Positions 1 through 13,400 of a DNA stretch of 64,000 bases are shown here, piece by piece. The position numbers and the translations under genes were made by a program. The stretch lies in assembly GCA_964036155.1 (NCBI GenBank), contig OZ038422.1, positions 76,159,201 to 76,223,200 on the forward strand, given 5' to 3'. The number at the start of each line of letters is the position of its first letter. The stretch's first letter is position 1. The notes beneath the pieces were generated by a model, which saw only the letters and a program-made list of their open reading frames with translations, ran no database searches and was not told where the DNA came from. This DNA is from Diploscapter coronatus (taxonomy: Eukaryota > Nematoda > Chromadorea > Rhabditida > Rhabditidae).

Positions 1-413
1 TAGAAGTGGAAAAATCGAATTGGGAAAGGGAGGCTAGAATCGAAAATAATACTAAAAGCCAGAAAAATGCTATTAAAAGAAAAATCAATCGATAAATTAG
101 GAAAAATCACAGAACAGTGGAAAATTCACGATGGTTAAATCAACGAAAATTTTTGGTTGTGTTTAAAAATGAACGAAAAAATCATTCCTTTATAAGCTTA
201 GAGATTTTGGAAAATCCTATCTAATGATGAAAGATAGGACGATAACACGTCTAGGATAAATTCCAAAATTTCCATTTTGTACCACGTATACCAAATCTAC
301 TACAGAAACCTTGTGGTCGAGTCAATATTATGGAAAAATCACCAGAACCTTGTAGTTTTGTGCAAAATTCAGAAGTAAAAATACCGAGTAGAGGGAAGTT
401 TTTGTCGACTAAT
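1..413. other. 3' flank of SEC62, no gene seen
   Basis: AT-rich sequence downstream of the minus-strand SEC62 stop codon. Short open stretches on the minus strand here are low complexity and show no start, splice or codon-usage support. I see no RNA gene or repeat. Confidence 0.5.
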
Positions 414-2742
414 TTACCGAAGTTCGGCTTTGCGTCTTTTGGTGAGTTTCTGCTCGGGCGAGGGGGGCTCGGTCGAAAGCTGCTAAAATAAATAAAAATC
501 GTTTTCAAAGCGATCAAGAATAGCAGCATTTGAAAAATGCAAGCAAATAAATATGACTATCTTAAAAATGAAAAGAAAAAAACGATAACTGTACTCTAAA
601 ATACCGTACCTCGGACTCCGTGGCACTGCCCATAGAGAATTCATCGTCGGTGTTTTTCGCCGACCCTTCCTGGCTGGCATCTTTGGACCCTTTAGAAGGT
701 TCTGGGGCATCTTCAGCACCGTTTTCGTTCTCGTTTTCATCGTCTGAATTTTCTTTAATAGGGGTTTGTAATTTTTTCAATATAGATCATTTCAGATTTC
801 TAGGCATGTTCATTAGCTTCAGAAAAACCTAAAACTATCTTTTAAATATTGATCATTTCATATTTATAGCTTTATCTTTTTCCTCCTAAGAAAATCTAAA
901 TTAATTCAAAAATATATTTTTAAACTATAAAATAAAAATTACCGCTATCCTTAGCCTTCTTCTTTTTGTCCTTCTTCTTATCTTTCTTCTCTCCGGGTGG
1001 ACAATATTCGTACGTATAGAATGGTTTAAAACTCTCGAAAAATCCGCAGTCCTGAAAATTAAATTTTTCAAATTTTTTTTTTTTTGACTTCGAACCTCAG
1101 TCAAATTGGGAAGGATCCAGAGGTTATGTCGTCCCATGGTGGCCGCCCAGATGGCGCCGAATATTATTGTACGAACTTAATTGGGATAATTAAATCAACT
1201 AATTAGAGGTAATTAAATAAGTAAATGAGATAATTGGGCTCATTAACTCACTAATTGCAACGGCAATTAGCAGACAGAAAGCGAAGATTCCGGCCAGCGA
1301 GACGTAGTAGACGCCCTGCCGCAGCCAAATCGGCCAAAGGGGGAACAGACATCCAGCGATGCAACCCACCACTGAAATTAATATAGCTAATAAAATATTA
1401 CAGTAGTCCTAATTAAAAGTTTTCACAATATGATAAAGCATAGGAAACTTCTAAATAAAAAGCGTGTTATATTTATAAAAAAAAAAAAAACTCACGAATG
1501 AGCAGCCCGACACATTTCTTCCAAAAGGGAGTCGGATCGAATACCCAAACGTAGACGTCCTTGTCATCGTTGAAGACTTGAGTGTTGTGCACTTCGAGTT
1601 TTATCTTCTTCTTTTTCTTTTCTTCCTGAAAAGTCAACAACTTTAAAAATCGATCGTTTTACTTTTGGTTCTCTTTAGAAATTCTATTTAAAAAATGGTG
1701 GATATTTGGTCAAAGGAAAAATATGCCAAAATGATAGGTGTTAATGAAAACTACTACGGTTTTGATTAAAGCATATTTTACACTAAGATCATATTGATTT
1801 GCTTTTCTGAAAATTAATTTTTAAAAATAACCTCTTTCTTATCCTTCTCCTTGTCGTCCACTTCAGTTTCAGTCGCCTCATCCGCGGTTTTCTTAGACTC
1901 TTTGTCCTTTCGCGGCGATTTTTTGTCGCCTGAAACTCAACTTTAAATTCGGCTTTGATAAAAATTTCAAACACTTGGATAAGAATGATAAAATTCAAAG
2001 ATTTTTCTTGGAAAATGTATGTGTTTCTGTAAATTTTTGATAAAATGTCTTTTCTCGAAAATTCTATAATTTTCCACCTCCACCCGGTGCGGGTTCCTCC
2101 TTTTTCCGCGGAACCAGTTTTCTGACCCGGAAGAAGCACTTGTTCACCAACATTTCCTTCATGAAATCGACCACTTGCTGCCTAAATTTGGCATGTTCTA
2201 GAAATTTTTAGAACAAAGGAAAAAAACTTCTAGATTAAATTTAGAAACATCAAGAAATTCTAGAACAAAGTAGGCAAACCTGTTCTGGAACCGCGGAGTG
2301 CCCTTCGCCTTAGTGCCATATTTGGAGTCGAATAGAGTATCGACCGCTTCTCGGCCTAATTAGAAAAGAATAGTGCAATTAAATCGGCTAATTATGGTAA
2401 TTAAAAGATATAGTTACAAAATATATCGAAGATAATTTTAAAATACAGAATTCGCAGCTAGAGAAAACTATAGGCTGAAAATATCTTTTGTCATTAACGA
2501 AGTGGCAATTAAAGAAGATAATTAGGACAATTAAATCGAGTTAATTACCGGTGAAATAGTGGACGTCGTTGCCCTCGAATTTGGTCTGTTGCGTGGGCGT
2601 GTTGAATCGAACGTATTTGGCCCACTCGAACTGCTCTTTGTTCATGTTTTCTTCATCCGGCTGAAAATTTTTAAAAATTAGGATTTAAAAAAAAAAAATT
2701 CCAAAATTTTCCTACCTCATTCCTTTGACGTCTGCGAGCCAT
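414..2742 (-). CDS. SEC62: SEC62, ER protein translocation factor
   Basis: Membrane subunit of the Sec61/Sec62/Sec63 translocon that supports post-translational import into the ER. The start is MARRQRNEPDEENMNKEQFE, with exon 1 at 2742-2716, exon 2 at 2660-2549 and exon 3 at 2355-2280. Downstream come the family blocks FNTPTQQTKFEGNDVHYFTG and FQNRQQVVDFMKEMLVNKCF, an acidic/lysine-rich linker, then VYVWVFDPTPFWKK. Two membrane segments follow (around ILVGCIAGCLFPLWP and GIFAFCLLIAVAIV), then the conserved GRHNLWILPNLTEDCGFFES. The C-tail is charged; I close it with a short last exon ending KLTKRRKAELR at 414, preceded by an acceptor and in phase. About 390 residues in roughly ten exons. It is divergent from NDUFB3. 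In C. elegans I recall C18E9.2 as the ortholog, next to the NDUFB3 and SFT2 genes. Confidence 0.93.
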
Positions 2743-3172
2743 TTTCTAGTGGAAAATCGTCCAAAATCAGAATATCCTGAAAGTCGATATATTGATTTTA
2801 AAAAAAGAAAGAAATCGATCAATAAAAATCGGGTCAAAAGCACGAGAAAGTGGAGAGAGAACCGACACAATTGACGGGAATAGCTTCTCGTTATACACGT
2901 CATTTAGACCAGCAAAGTGGTCGTTAGCGTATTTTTGGTGCAGTCCGTTGGCTTTTTCCCATTCCCTTCCCATTTAGTTTACTTCTTGATTACCTTAATT
3001 ATTATCTGAGTTAATTGCCCCAATTAGGCCGAGTAATTATCTTAATTGATCGGTATCAATTTCGTTTCTACCAAGTGTTTATTGCTGCTTTTAGTGTCGT
3101 CCGTTTACATGATTAATTTGTTCGCTAATTGCCCCAACTATCTCTCCTAATTGGTTTAATTCAGGAATCAAA
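2743..3172. promoter_or_regulatory. Shared divergent promoter region, SEC62 / NDUFB3
   Basis: 430 bp between two divergent start codons, so it should hold the promoters of both housekeeping genes. Several short AATTA/TTAATTGC tracts are seen, but no clear TATA box or named operator. An apparent acceptor (TTTAATTCAG, ending about 3163) precedes the NDUFB3 ATG and could be a trans-splice site. Confidence 0.5.
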
Positions 3173-4097
3173 ATGGGTGGTGGCCACCACAGCCATGAGC
3201 CGTTCGTTGTAAGTTTAGCAGATTTCCGAAAATCAAAAAATAATCTTTCTAAAAATTTCCTTGAAATGTTTCTGTATTCCAAAAATAAAATAGAAAAAAA
3301 TATTTCAAGATCAAGAAGTCGGGAATCAACGAAAAAGTTTTAGGCGTTTTCATAAACTTTAACAAAGTTAACTTACTTTTAAATAATTGAAAATATTTGC
3401 CATAAGATTCTACACGGAAGTGATAGATTTACTGTGAGAAATGTAAAAATCGGGGTTTTCAAAAAATAAATAGATAAAAATATGCTTCAGATCCCTAAGC
3501 CGGAGATCTACGACAACTACCGCGAATTCCCGCAGCTCAAGGCGCACGAAGAGCGGCTCGCCAAATTGAAACTGCGTGACCCTTGGATCAAGTATTTTTT
3601 ATTTTATAAACTAAAAGAAGTAGGCATACATCGAGAAACTATTTCTTGTTCTACTAATTATTTTGAAAGAAAAATATTTGTATTTTAAAGTGATATATTT
3701 CTTTGAAAAACAAGTAGATTTGATTATGTTATGAAACTTTCTTTGAAAAAAACGTTTTTAAAAAATAATAATTTTCCAGAAACTACGTGTTTCTGTTCGA
3801 CAAAGACCGTCCGCACGTTGTCGGGCAAGTCGCGCACTTGAGGAGGGTGAGATTTGAAAAAGAATCAAAAATGGCCTTTTTCGATTTTTTAAAGATTGCT
3901 CTTTTTGAAAATATCCAACTAGTTTTTTTATTCTATAAAATACCTTTAATTTCATGTATTTTTCAAAAGTTAGACATTTCCAGCTTCTGATGCCGGGCTT
4001 CAAGTGGGGCGTCGGGTTTTCGGCAGCGCTGATTTTCTGCGAAGAAATATACTCGCTCGCGACCAAGGGCCACACCTCCTGGGCAGGCCATCATTGA
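3173..4097 (+). CDS. NDUFB3: NDUFB3 (B12), complex I accessory subunit
   Basis: Accessory subunit of mitochondrial NADH:ubiquinone oxidoreductase, in the membrane arm. Four exons (3173-3208, 3491-3591, 3780-3846, 3984-4097) join in phase to 105 residues. The N-terminus is histidine-rich (MGGGHHSHEP), as in the animal family. The diagnostic stretches are KLKLRDPWIKNYVF and GFKWGVGFSAALIF, the latter at the single membrane helix, and the end is TKGHTSWAGHH. Length is close to the human protein. AATAAA occurs at 4291, about 195 bp after the stop. The SFT2 gene starts 341 bp after the stop on the same strand behind an acceptor, so the two may be co-transcribed. I recall C18E9.4 as the C. elegans ortholog. 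Confidence 0.93.
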
Positions 4098-4438
4098 GAA
4101 AAATCGATAGTTTTGAAGAGAAACATCGACAAATCAATAATTTTCTAGGAAATTATCGTATTCTTTCATAGGGAGATTCGGAAATATCATGATTTTTACT
4201 AAGCTTCTAAAAATTATTTTTGCCAAGAATCACGTAATTTCTGAATACCCTGCAGTAGTTCAATTCGAGTTTTTCTACCTGTAGATATAAAATAAAGCGA
4301 ATTTTGATTTTCTTTTTAACTTTGGAAAACATGCGTTTACATCGCCTGAGAGTTTCTGAATTTTTATTTCATTTCATTTGTATGCTGTGGAAATTTCCAA
4401 TTTCGCCCCTAAAATTTGAACTTTCAGCAGGACCCAGC
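4098..4438 (+). other. NDUFB3-SFT2 intercistronic region with polyA signal and acceptor
   Basis: Contains AATAAA at 4291-4296 and a pyrimidine-rich acceptor (AACTTTCAG, ending 4427) only 11 bp before the SFT2 ATG. This layout fits trans-splicing of a downstream operon gene, though an ordinary 5' outron fits too. Confidence 0.5.
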
Positions 4439-7400
4439 ATGTCGGCCTTGGAGGCTTTCGTGAACGAGCAGAAAAAGAAGTCTTCGGGAGCAGGTGGCAT
4501 CACGGGTGGCCTCGCTTCAGCGTCCTTCTCGTCGCTCGGAGACCTTCGAAATAAAATCAGTGGGTCAATCAGGTAAAATTCGATGTTCTTTTCTAGATTT
4601 CTAAAATTTTGCCTTTAAAGAACTTATTTTACTTTGATTCGGAAAAAGTACTTTTAGAATGTTGTAAGTCCTCTATTTTTCAGCGGAATCCCCCTGTTAT
4701 CCCGATCCGAAACTGGAGATACCGCATCCCTGACCGGAGAAGTTGGACAGGAGGGACAATTGTCTGCGGGGAAGAATAGGTTGGCTTCAATTTTACTGAC
4801 TACTACTACTACAAATTAAAAATCTTAAGAAAAATGACAGAAAATGTATAAAATAATAAAAAGATAAAACCTGGACTAAGGAATAATAGAAAAACCCTCG
4901 TATTTTCGAGGAAATCATTTAAAAAATGTTTTTTTAATGAATAATTTTAAAATCCTAGGAAAAATACCGGAGGATGGTTTTCATCAAGCGAGGAGTCGTA
5001 CTTCGGCATGTCGCGAACGCAGGTGTCGTATTAAAAAATAATTTTTTAGTTAAATTCGAACTTTTTTTGGACTTGTAAAGTTATGAATTTAATTGCAGAG
5101 GATGGTCGCCTTCTTTATGTCTCTGATTGGAGCGCTTTTCTGCTTTTCTACAGTAAGATCTTTTTAATTCAAAAATTACTATTTTTTGTTCTTTTCAGGC
5201 CGCCTTCCTTATTCCAGTGATAATTGTTTCGACGAGAAAATTCGCCGCTTTGAATACGCTCGGATCTGTGATGCTTTTATTGAGGTAATTTTTTTTTTTT
5301 TTAATTTTTACCTTTAAATTTCAAATTTTATTTTATTTTTAATTTTGTCTCATATAGTTTTGAAGCAAAATCCTTTTCTCTTAATGATGTGCTAAAATGT
5401 TTGCCGAAAACCAAGAAACAAGAAAAAGGCGTGAAATTGAAATTTTCTGGGGAAGCGAGAAAGGGTTTGGGAATCCTAAGCGTTCTTGACCGCTTTATTG
5501 CATTTCTTTCAGTTTCTTTAATCTGTTCTTCCGGCTCAAACAGAATTTTGCAATTTCGCTGCAAGATTTTCACATAATTAAACCCACATGTGATGTCTGA
5601 ATTTCATAAAAAAGATGTTTAAATTTTAATCAATTAAAATGCAAAATTGCATTAATGTAGAGCTGCTAATAAATGAACAAAATTTCTAAAGGTGTAAAAA
5701 ATTTTAGACCAAAAATTGGAATAAAAAGATTATTGTAGCTTTTCCTTTCTATGGGGTCCGAAGTCGTATCTAACGCACCTCCTCTCGCCACAGAGACGTC
5801 TGGTTACCGTATGCTATTTCTTATCGCTCTTCACGACGCTCTACTCATCTCTTTGGGTACGTCAGTTTTTATTTTTGTCTAAGATAATAGGATTACGGAA
5901 ATTATGCTAATTATTTTATTATTTTTTTCTAAAAAGAACTTTTTACTGGTCCTTTGACTTCACCCAAAAATATTGAGAGTAGGGGATAATAACAGGAAGG
6001 AAATCATAAGGGCCACTCTAAAGAGAAGGGCGATTTTTGGGATAAAGGATTTATGAAGGATATGGCCCATTTCGAGTTGTGGGTGAAATGATTTTGGAAG
6101 GGATCACTTTTTAGCGACCAAAACAAGCGATTATATATCGGTTCTTTGGTTTTTAATGGACTTCATATATTCAACATTACTTTTTTAATAAAGATAAGAT
6201 TAGATATATCTAAAATTTATATTCTCAGGATTTGATATATTCCCTCTTCTTTTATCAATGAGTGATATCTCAATCGATTGCATGTCACTCAAATAGCTTC
6301 TAGTGAGAGCAGTTTATCAAGTAATCTCTCAGGTCAGAAGTCCTTCACTCCCAGATCAACCCAGACTGCTCAAACCTAACAACTGTTGTATCAGGTTGAT
6401 TTGAAAAGAAGCAAATTTTAAACTTTAATTACGTCATAAAGATTTGACGTCATAACTTAGTATAAAAATTTTATTTGTTTTAGATTTATACTTATATTTC
6501 CAACCTCGGAATCTTCAAAAATTTAAAGTCCAACTTTAAAATTTGACATTAACTTATAATTATAATTTATTGACATTTTTAAGGCTCAGACTCTAATTTT
6601 AAGTAAGAATAATCCGGTTTGACGTAATTATCATTTCAAATCATCCTGTCCTGTGGTTTATGCTTTGGCAGAAATCATTTCGAGCCGAAAAATAACTGGA
6701 CTTTTCAATTTTAGAACGGCATTTTCGTCATCAGGTCATATCGAATTTCGGCAAAATATGAATGGAGTTTGTGTTTATTTGAGGAATGGATTTAAAGTGC
6801 AGTTTCTTAACTTTAAGGCCGAGAATTGTGGGTGGACGATTTTTTATTCGGAAATACGTTTTTATCTGGGTCAGGATATATATTCGTCAAATTTTCAGAA
6901 AAAAAACATTTATTGTTAGATTCTTGGTTAAAGATGTGACATTTTAAAATTGAAAAATCATTTCGAAAGCAATATTTCTGAACCAAAATTCAAATTTTTC
7001 AGATTTTTTTCGATAATCCGGGAAAATTTCCGAAATTTTTCTTCCCGACAGACAACTGACATGCATTCGTTGCTAGTTTGTCCTTGCCCCCGGGGGTCTC
7101 GTTTTGTTATTTTCACCCTCTCGAAAACAAGACCCGAAAATATGAAAATTGAAAGACTAAAGTTCGAATTTTTGCGGGATTAGTCATTTTTCAACAAAAA
7201 TCCCTCGTATTTTCGGAATGGCACCTATTTTCGAGACATTTCCATTCATAATCGAACAAGTTAATAAAATTTGTTAATCTTATGATTAAGAATAAGCCGA
7301 TAAAACAGACTAGAATATAACTTTACAAGCACTTTTAATTAATAAGGAAATATTTGGCTTGTGATATAATATAAGCTAAGAAAGGAAGCTGATATAATTT

Positions 7401-10400
7401 GTACAACAACTAAAAATTCATGCAAATTGACGAGCTTAATCTATGCAATATTCATCATCCCCTATTCAAGCTGGATTTTCAGAGAGTTTTTTTAGCTTAT
7501 AAATTATGCAATTTCATTAGAATGACTTTTCAGTAGAAAAAAGAAACTTTATTCGGAGCAATTTTTACAAAAACGTGGAAAATAAATAGCCGTAGTTTTC
7601 AATATTCAATGTGATTTGCTGAAGAAAATAGTAATTTTCGTACTAATCTTCGAAAATAGGAGGGAAAAAGATGAAAAACCCGTAAAGTATTCAGTTTTCG
7701 GAAGGAAATTGCTACAAATTTAGTAGTTAAACAAAATTAAAAATGCTAAGTGTTACAAAATTAGCGATAGGCCCGAAAATGAGATCAAATATTTTGGTTG
7801 ATTTTCGAAAGATATACTGTAGTCTTTTTTAATTTCATGGCATGGTCATCATTTTAACGAATTCCTCGTAGTCGATCTGAAAATTGAATATTGAAGTTTT
7901 CAAATGTAATTCTTTAAATATCAAAATATGAAATTTTGGCCTAAGATCATCTAGCAAGAAAAAGTGCAGAAGTTCGATTTTTTAAATTTTCTAAAAATTT
8001 TACTTTAAGCCCCGAATAATGAGACATTTCCTAGAATCGTGAAAAGTCAGCCCTAAACTAGAATCGAAAATAGGAAAAATTCGCGATGTTTGTAGAAATC
8101 CTTTGGGATTTGGCTGAAGCGCGCCTTAGCGCCGTCCTTCCGCGAATAAAAAATTGCTTGTTCGACTTCGGATTTCCCTAGAATTCTACCCATGACGCCA
8201 CTTTTCATGATAGAATAAAATATTACCCCAGCCGGAAAAAGGTCTTCTTTTATCACTAGGATATAAATTTGAAAATTTCTTGGAATAAATTATTACCCCA
8301 GCCAGAAATGTTCCCTATCTTTTATCACGTAAAGGCATAAATTTGAACTTTCGTGACTTGAAAGTGATATGATGGGTACTAGAGCTTCCTAATCTGGAAA
8401 TGACTAGCTTTTCTGGAATTTTTATCGGGAAGTGATCATTTATTTCTGGACTACTGTAATTTGAAAAGTGGAATTTATCGATTTTTGCATGGTGTTCGGT
8501 TAGATTTGAGGCGATTGTTGTCAAGAGCTCAAATTTTTGTTTGAGAGTTATTTTCGCCCAGAGTTTTTCGAGGGCTGGAACTTCGAAATTTTGAGGCATC
8601 TAACTTTCGCCGCTTGCAAATCTTCATTTTAACTTTACTCTTGAAATTTTTGATGGACACTCCCGTCAAAAGTCGCACTGGCGCGAGATAAAAAGCGCGT
8701 AATTTCAAGAGAGAAAAGATATGAAGATATTCGGCAAAATTTTAAAATCATATGATAAAGCATAGCATTCCCAAGATAAAGTCGAGATTTTATATATCCG
8801 AGAGGATAAGTATACCCGAAACTGTTATTCAAAGAAAGATGGATCTTTAACTTTTTCTCCCGAACGTGATCTTCAAAATAGTTATGCTAGACTAATTGTT
8901 TATGACCCCGGGGTTTCATGTTTCCCCAGAAAAAACACGAGTTTTCAGATGGTTAAAATTTCTATCATTTCATTTTATAGAAGCTATGGAACTTTTAAGA
9001 AATGATAAGATCTTCGAAATTAAAAAAGACTATTAAATCTGGGATTTAGAATAGTTTAGCCCCAATTATTCATAATCACTTTTGTTTTCTAATATCATGA
9101 AAAATCATGGAAAATAACTCACTTTGCCCTCTTGTTTTCGAGATTACTTTGATTTAGAAAGGGCATCCCTCTTGAAAAATGTCTATTTTTATGTTCTGGG
9201 CTTTAAAAATTCCTAATTTTAAGAAAAATATTTTCCTAAATTTTCCGTTGTCTAGACTTGTAAAATTTTGCTCTCACGATTTTATGTTCTTTTTCTAAGA
9301 GCTAGAAGAATCGAGATTTATGACCATACGCTAGAAAGACAAAGGGATTTGGAATTTGGGTGATAAACGGATAAAATGGGTTTCTATTTCTATCAGAGAC
9401 AAAAATCAGATCAACTCAAAAAGTTTTCAAGCTTCACCTAACTCAAATCTGATAATGAAGATCAACTTCAAAAATTCAACAAATTTTAGCTTTCCTAAAT
9501 TCGTATAATTCAGAATGATTACGCTAGCTGATTTGATCCGATTCTAATTCATCTAAGATTACACTTTTTATTCAGATCAAAGTGAATAGTAGATCAGATC
9601 ATTTAAAATCAGGGATAAGAGAAAAGATAGAGGAGATTACAAAATCCTGATCTGATATTCCAGATCATTTCAAACCATCGGAAGAAAGATATAAAATCGG
9701 GGGTATATCTGAGCTCATGTCATTAAGCCTTCTTTCCTTCCAGCTGCATAGCTTGAGTGTGAAGTTGAGGGTGTATATAGAGAGGATTTAGGGGGATTTC
9801 TGAGATTCTTGAATTTCTTCTAGCCGAGAAAGTGAGGGTGGAGAGTGTAAGAATACGGGATTTTATATATCCGAAGAGACAATAGAATAGAATGAATTGT
9901 ACGAAAGTGATAAGGAATTTTAAATATACTGATAAAAATTGATAAAACGAATGAATGCTGATAATCAGTAATAAAATAACAAATTTCCCTCACCTGTCCA
10001 TCACCATCAATATCGACTTCTGCAATAATTTCATCGACTTCTTGGTCCGAAAACTGCTCTCCCATGTGCGTCATGAAATATCGAAATTCGTCGGCGGTGA
10101 TATACCCGTTTCCGTCTCGATCAAAAACTCGAAAAGCCTCCCGGATCATTTCGGAGTCGTTTTCCTGGAAATTTGGGAGATTTGTGTTAAAAAAATTTAG
10201 AAATGTTGAGATTTTCTTTAAAATTGCTAATTTTCCCGTTCAATGGAAGCCACGAGACATGCCCGTGAACTTTTTGCTGACAGAAGAATTGATTTTGAAG
10301 TCGAAGTTTTCAACCTTCTACATCCAGCTCCAAATTTCCTAGCGCATCGATCATGATCAAGTGAAATGGGGAAAAGTTGTGTAAGATGGGGGGATAAAGG

Positions 10401-13400
10401 CGAAAGATATAGAGGATTCGAGCCATCTTCTACCAACTGTTCTAATGAACAGCTGAAGCGTGTCTCAGACTGATAACACTGATTATCATTATCAGTTATC
10501 TCGTGACGTAGTCACTAAGAATTGATAACATCGATTTTTTCAAGAACTAATAAGAGATGATAAAGGACGATACTTTCTTGATAATATAAATACTCAAAAT
10601 TGCGAAAAATGGAAATCTTAAGATAAAATAATAAGAATACTATTCCGAAACTTTATAAGTAGTATTTGAAATGAAAGAAATGAGAATATCCAAAAAAAAA
10701 ATCCTACCTTGGACATGCGCTTCATCATCTGGCAAAACTCCACAAAGTCGATTGTCCCCGAGCCGTCGATGTCGACTTCGTTGACCATGTCGAGTAATTC
10801 CTGCTCAGTGGGGTTCTGGCCCAAACTAGAATTTAAGAAATTCAACATTTATTCCTTGAAAAAATACTAACCTTCTCATTGCTACTCCCAATTCTTTGGA
10901 TGAGATAGAGCCGTTGCCATCCTAAACACAAATTTTTTATTCAAAGGTCAAGTTTTTGAATTATCTTAATATTTAGGCCTTTATAAATTCTTCGTTAAAA
11001 TTTTGGGCTTGAGATTTTTTGTTAGAAAATTTTCTTGATTTTTTTCCTAATTTGTCTAGACGCCTAGATTTTTTCCAGAATGTTCAACTTTTTATGGAAT
11101 ATTTTAAAATTCCTAAATTTCGCGAACGCCATTCCAATGTATTCAAGCATGAGTCGAGGAAATAAAAACTCCCTCCGCTTTTATGGTCGAAAAATGTGAG
11201 ATTGGTATGGGTAAATTGCCTCAAAAATGGCACTTTTTGAGTAGGGGTATTAGGAATAAAATGAGGATTTTTAGACTATAGTTTCAAGGGCTATTTTGCT
11301 CGGACTTTAGTTCCGGATTTCTTTTAGAAAAAATTTTTTAGAATAAGTTATTTTTCTAGAACATGTTTCTTAACCATAAAAGTTTTCCGAAACTTTCCCG
11401 AACACCTGTTTTGGGCATTTTCGTGTAAATTTATGACGAGCTAAATCCACCGACTTAAACCTAACTTTTCCCGAAGTCTCACGGTGAAAAGAGTCTTGCA
11501 GGAAGACAAACTCCGGACTTTTAAATTTATGTGAGAATGGGCTTAAACATGGAAAATATTCAATTTTCGGTCTGAGTTTACGCGTCATTCGAGTGAATCT
11601 CGTTGGCTTGAATTCCAAGGCTTTGTTTTTCCGTTAAGCTCACGTGAGTTTGCAAGTTTAATCAAATAGCCATTTTAAGGGAAATTTATTTTAATTTAAC
11701 GCCTAAAGGTAAAGGAGGAATTTATTTTATTGCTGGGTCATAAAATAAATTGTCTATTTTTCATTTCCAGCTTCGGGAAAATTAGATTTAACGGAAATTA
11801 AAGGCATTTCATTTTCAATTAGCGCCCGATGGTAATAGAGGCTGTCTAATCAAGTGGAATGTTATCATAGGCGTTTTCGCCTGAAGGGGTTTTATCAGTG
11901 ATAAGGCAAGTTCTTAGAATGAAATTATAGACTTAAACTTACTGATAAAATATCTTATCTTCGATAAGAAATTCTAAAAGTTAACTGATAAATGCTATAA
12001 ATGATACCTTATCAAACAGCCTGAAAGCCTCTTTGTATTCGATAAGCTCTTCTTCGTTGATTCCTTCCAGACCATTTATGGTAGTGTTCTGTTTTTGGGA
12101 CCATCGGTTGAACAGAGAAACTCGTCGGGGGTCCGTCATTTTCTAAAATTTGTATTTTTTTTTTTTATTAAAACTCATATGAAAAACCGATAAGAGATAA
12201 AATGATAAGAAATTCCTCATCACAGAATATCAAACGATAAGGCCAAATTACATGTGCTCTGATAAGAAGCCGAGAGTTAATGATATAGCATGACTCTCGT
12301 GCCTCTAGAAGCCTGGCAACGACAAAATATGAGAGGGAAAGGGGAAGGGAAGGGAAGGGAGGCTGAGAAATAAGCCCCGCCCCCAAAGGCTTCTCCACAG
12401 ATTTTGTGAGATGAACAGAGCATGGACGAGAGACCTAATATTTTAATGAAAAAATCGAGTGATATTTAAAAATGACACTTTTTAAAGCTCGTAATTTCCG
12501 AATTTCAACTTTCATGTTGGAAAAAAAACTTATGTTTTGATCGGAAACTTAAGGATCGTAAGATGAAAAATGGTAGGGCGAAAAAATGGTTAGGATATGA
12601 AATGATCAAATATCGACGAAATTTAGAAAGGATTCCCTACAGATTCTGATAAGCCTGGGAATCAAAGCATGGATATCCTTCGAATAAAATAAAGATAAAG
12701 TTAAGACGAGGCACTAGGGATTATTACGCTGTGTGCATTGAGATTTAAGAATAGAAGGTTTACGTGGATTTGCGCTCTAAGTTTGCACTAAATAGGCCAT
12801 AATTACGACTTATCTGAGTTTGAAAACAATTTTGCATATAAGAGTGGATTTCAATTTTAAAATTAAAGACTTTCGAATGTAATGTTGGAATTTTGACGAA
12901 GATCAGCTTTTTTCTAAACAAAACGTAATTTTTTTACTCGTTGCATGAAGAATATGTTTGGCAATGGACATGATAGATCAAAATCTATTATTTTCTATTA
13001 AAAAGTTATCACGTGTTAAGGCATAGCCCTAAAATAGTTTTTATACGGCACACAAAAATCGGGGTTTCTATTTGAAGGGTTTGATATATCCTCTCTATAG
13101 TCCTTGCGGATATATTCCGGTAAATCCCGCAGATAAGTGCTTTTTGAGCGAATTCGAGTGTTTTGAGTGGGCTCTTCCCCACACAGCAGGCAAATAGTCG
13201 TGAAATTTGTCGTTTGAGTGCAAAATCAACAGGTCAGAAGATTTCAGACAAACGTGAGAAACGACGTGATTTTGCGCGTCATTTTTGGATTAGTAGAAAA
13301 AAGTGAGGATTTTTCAAAACTTGTATAGCAAATTTGTGTTAAACTTGGAGATTTAAAATTTTTCTGCATGAAAATTAGTGTAAAATCTGTTTAGTTTTCA

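Noticed and set aside
4439..5911. SFT2 gene ending by read-through of exon 6 into an early stop near 5911
   Set aside because: This would remove the last helix and the PGG motif; both are found in exons 7 and 8 in the right phase.
9730..9800. Possible alternative last exon of the cal-2-like gene (LEGKKA then stop)
   Set aside because: The acceptor is weak and the product would cut the fourth EF-hand; the exon at 7876-7835 gives a complete loop.
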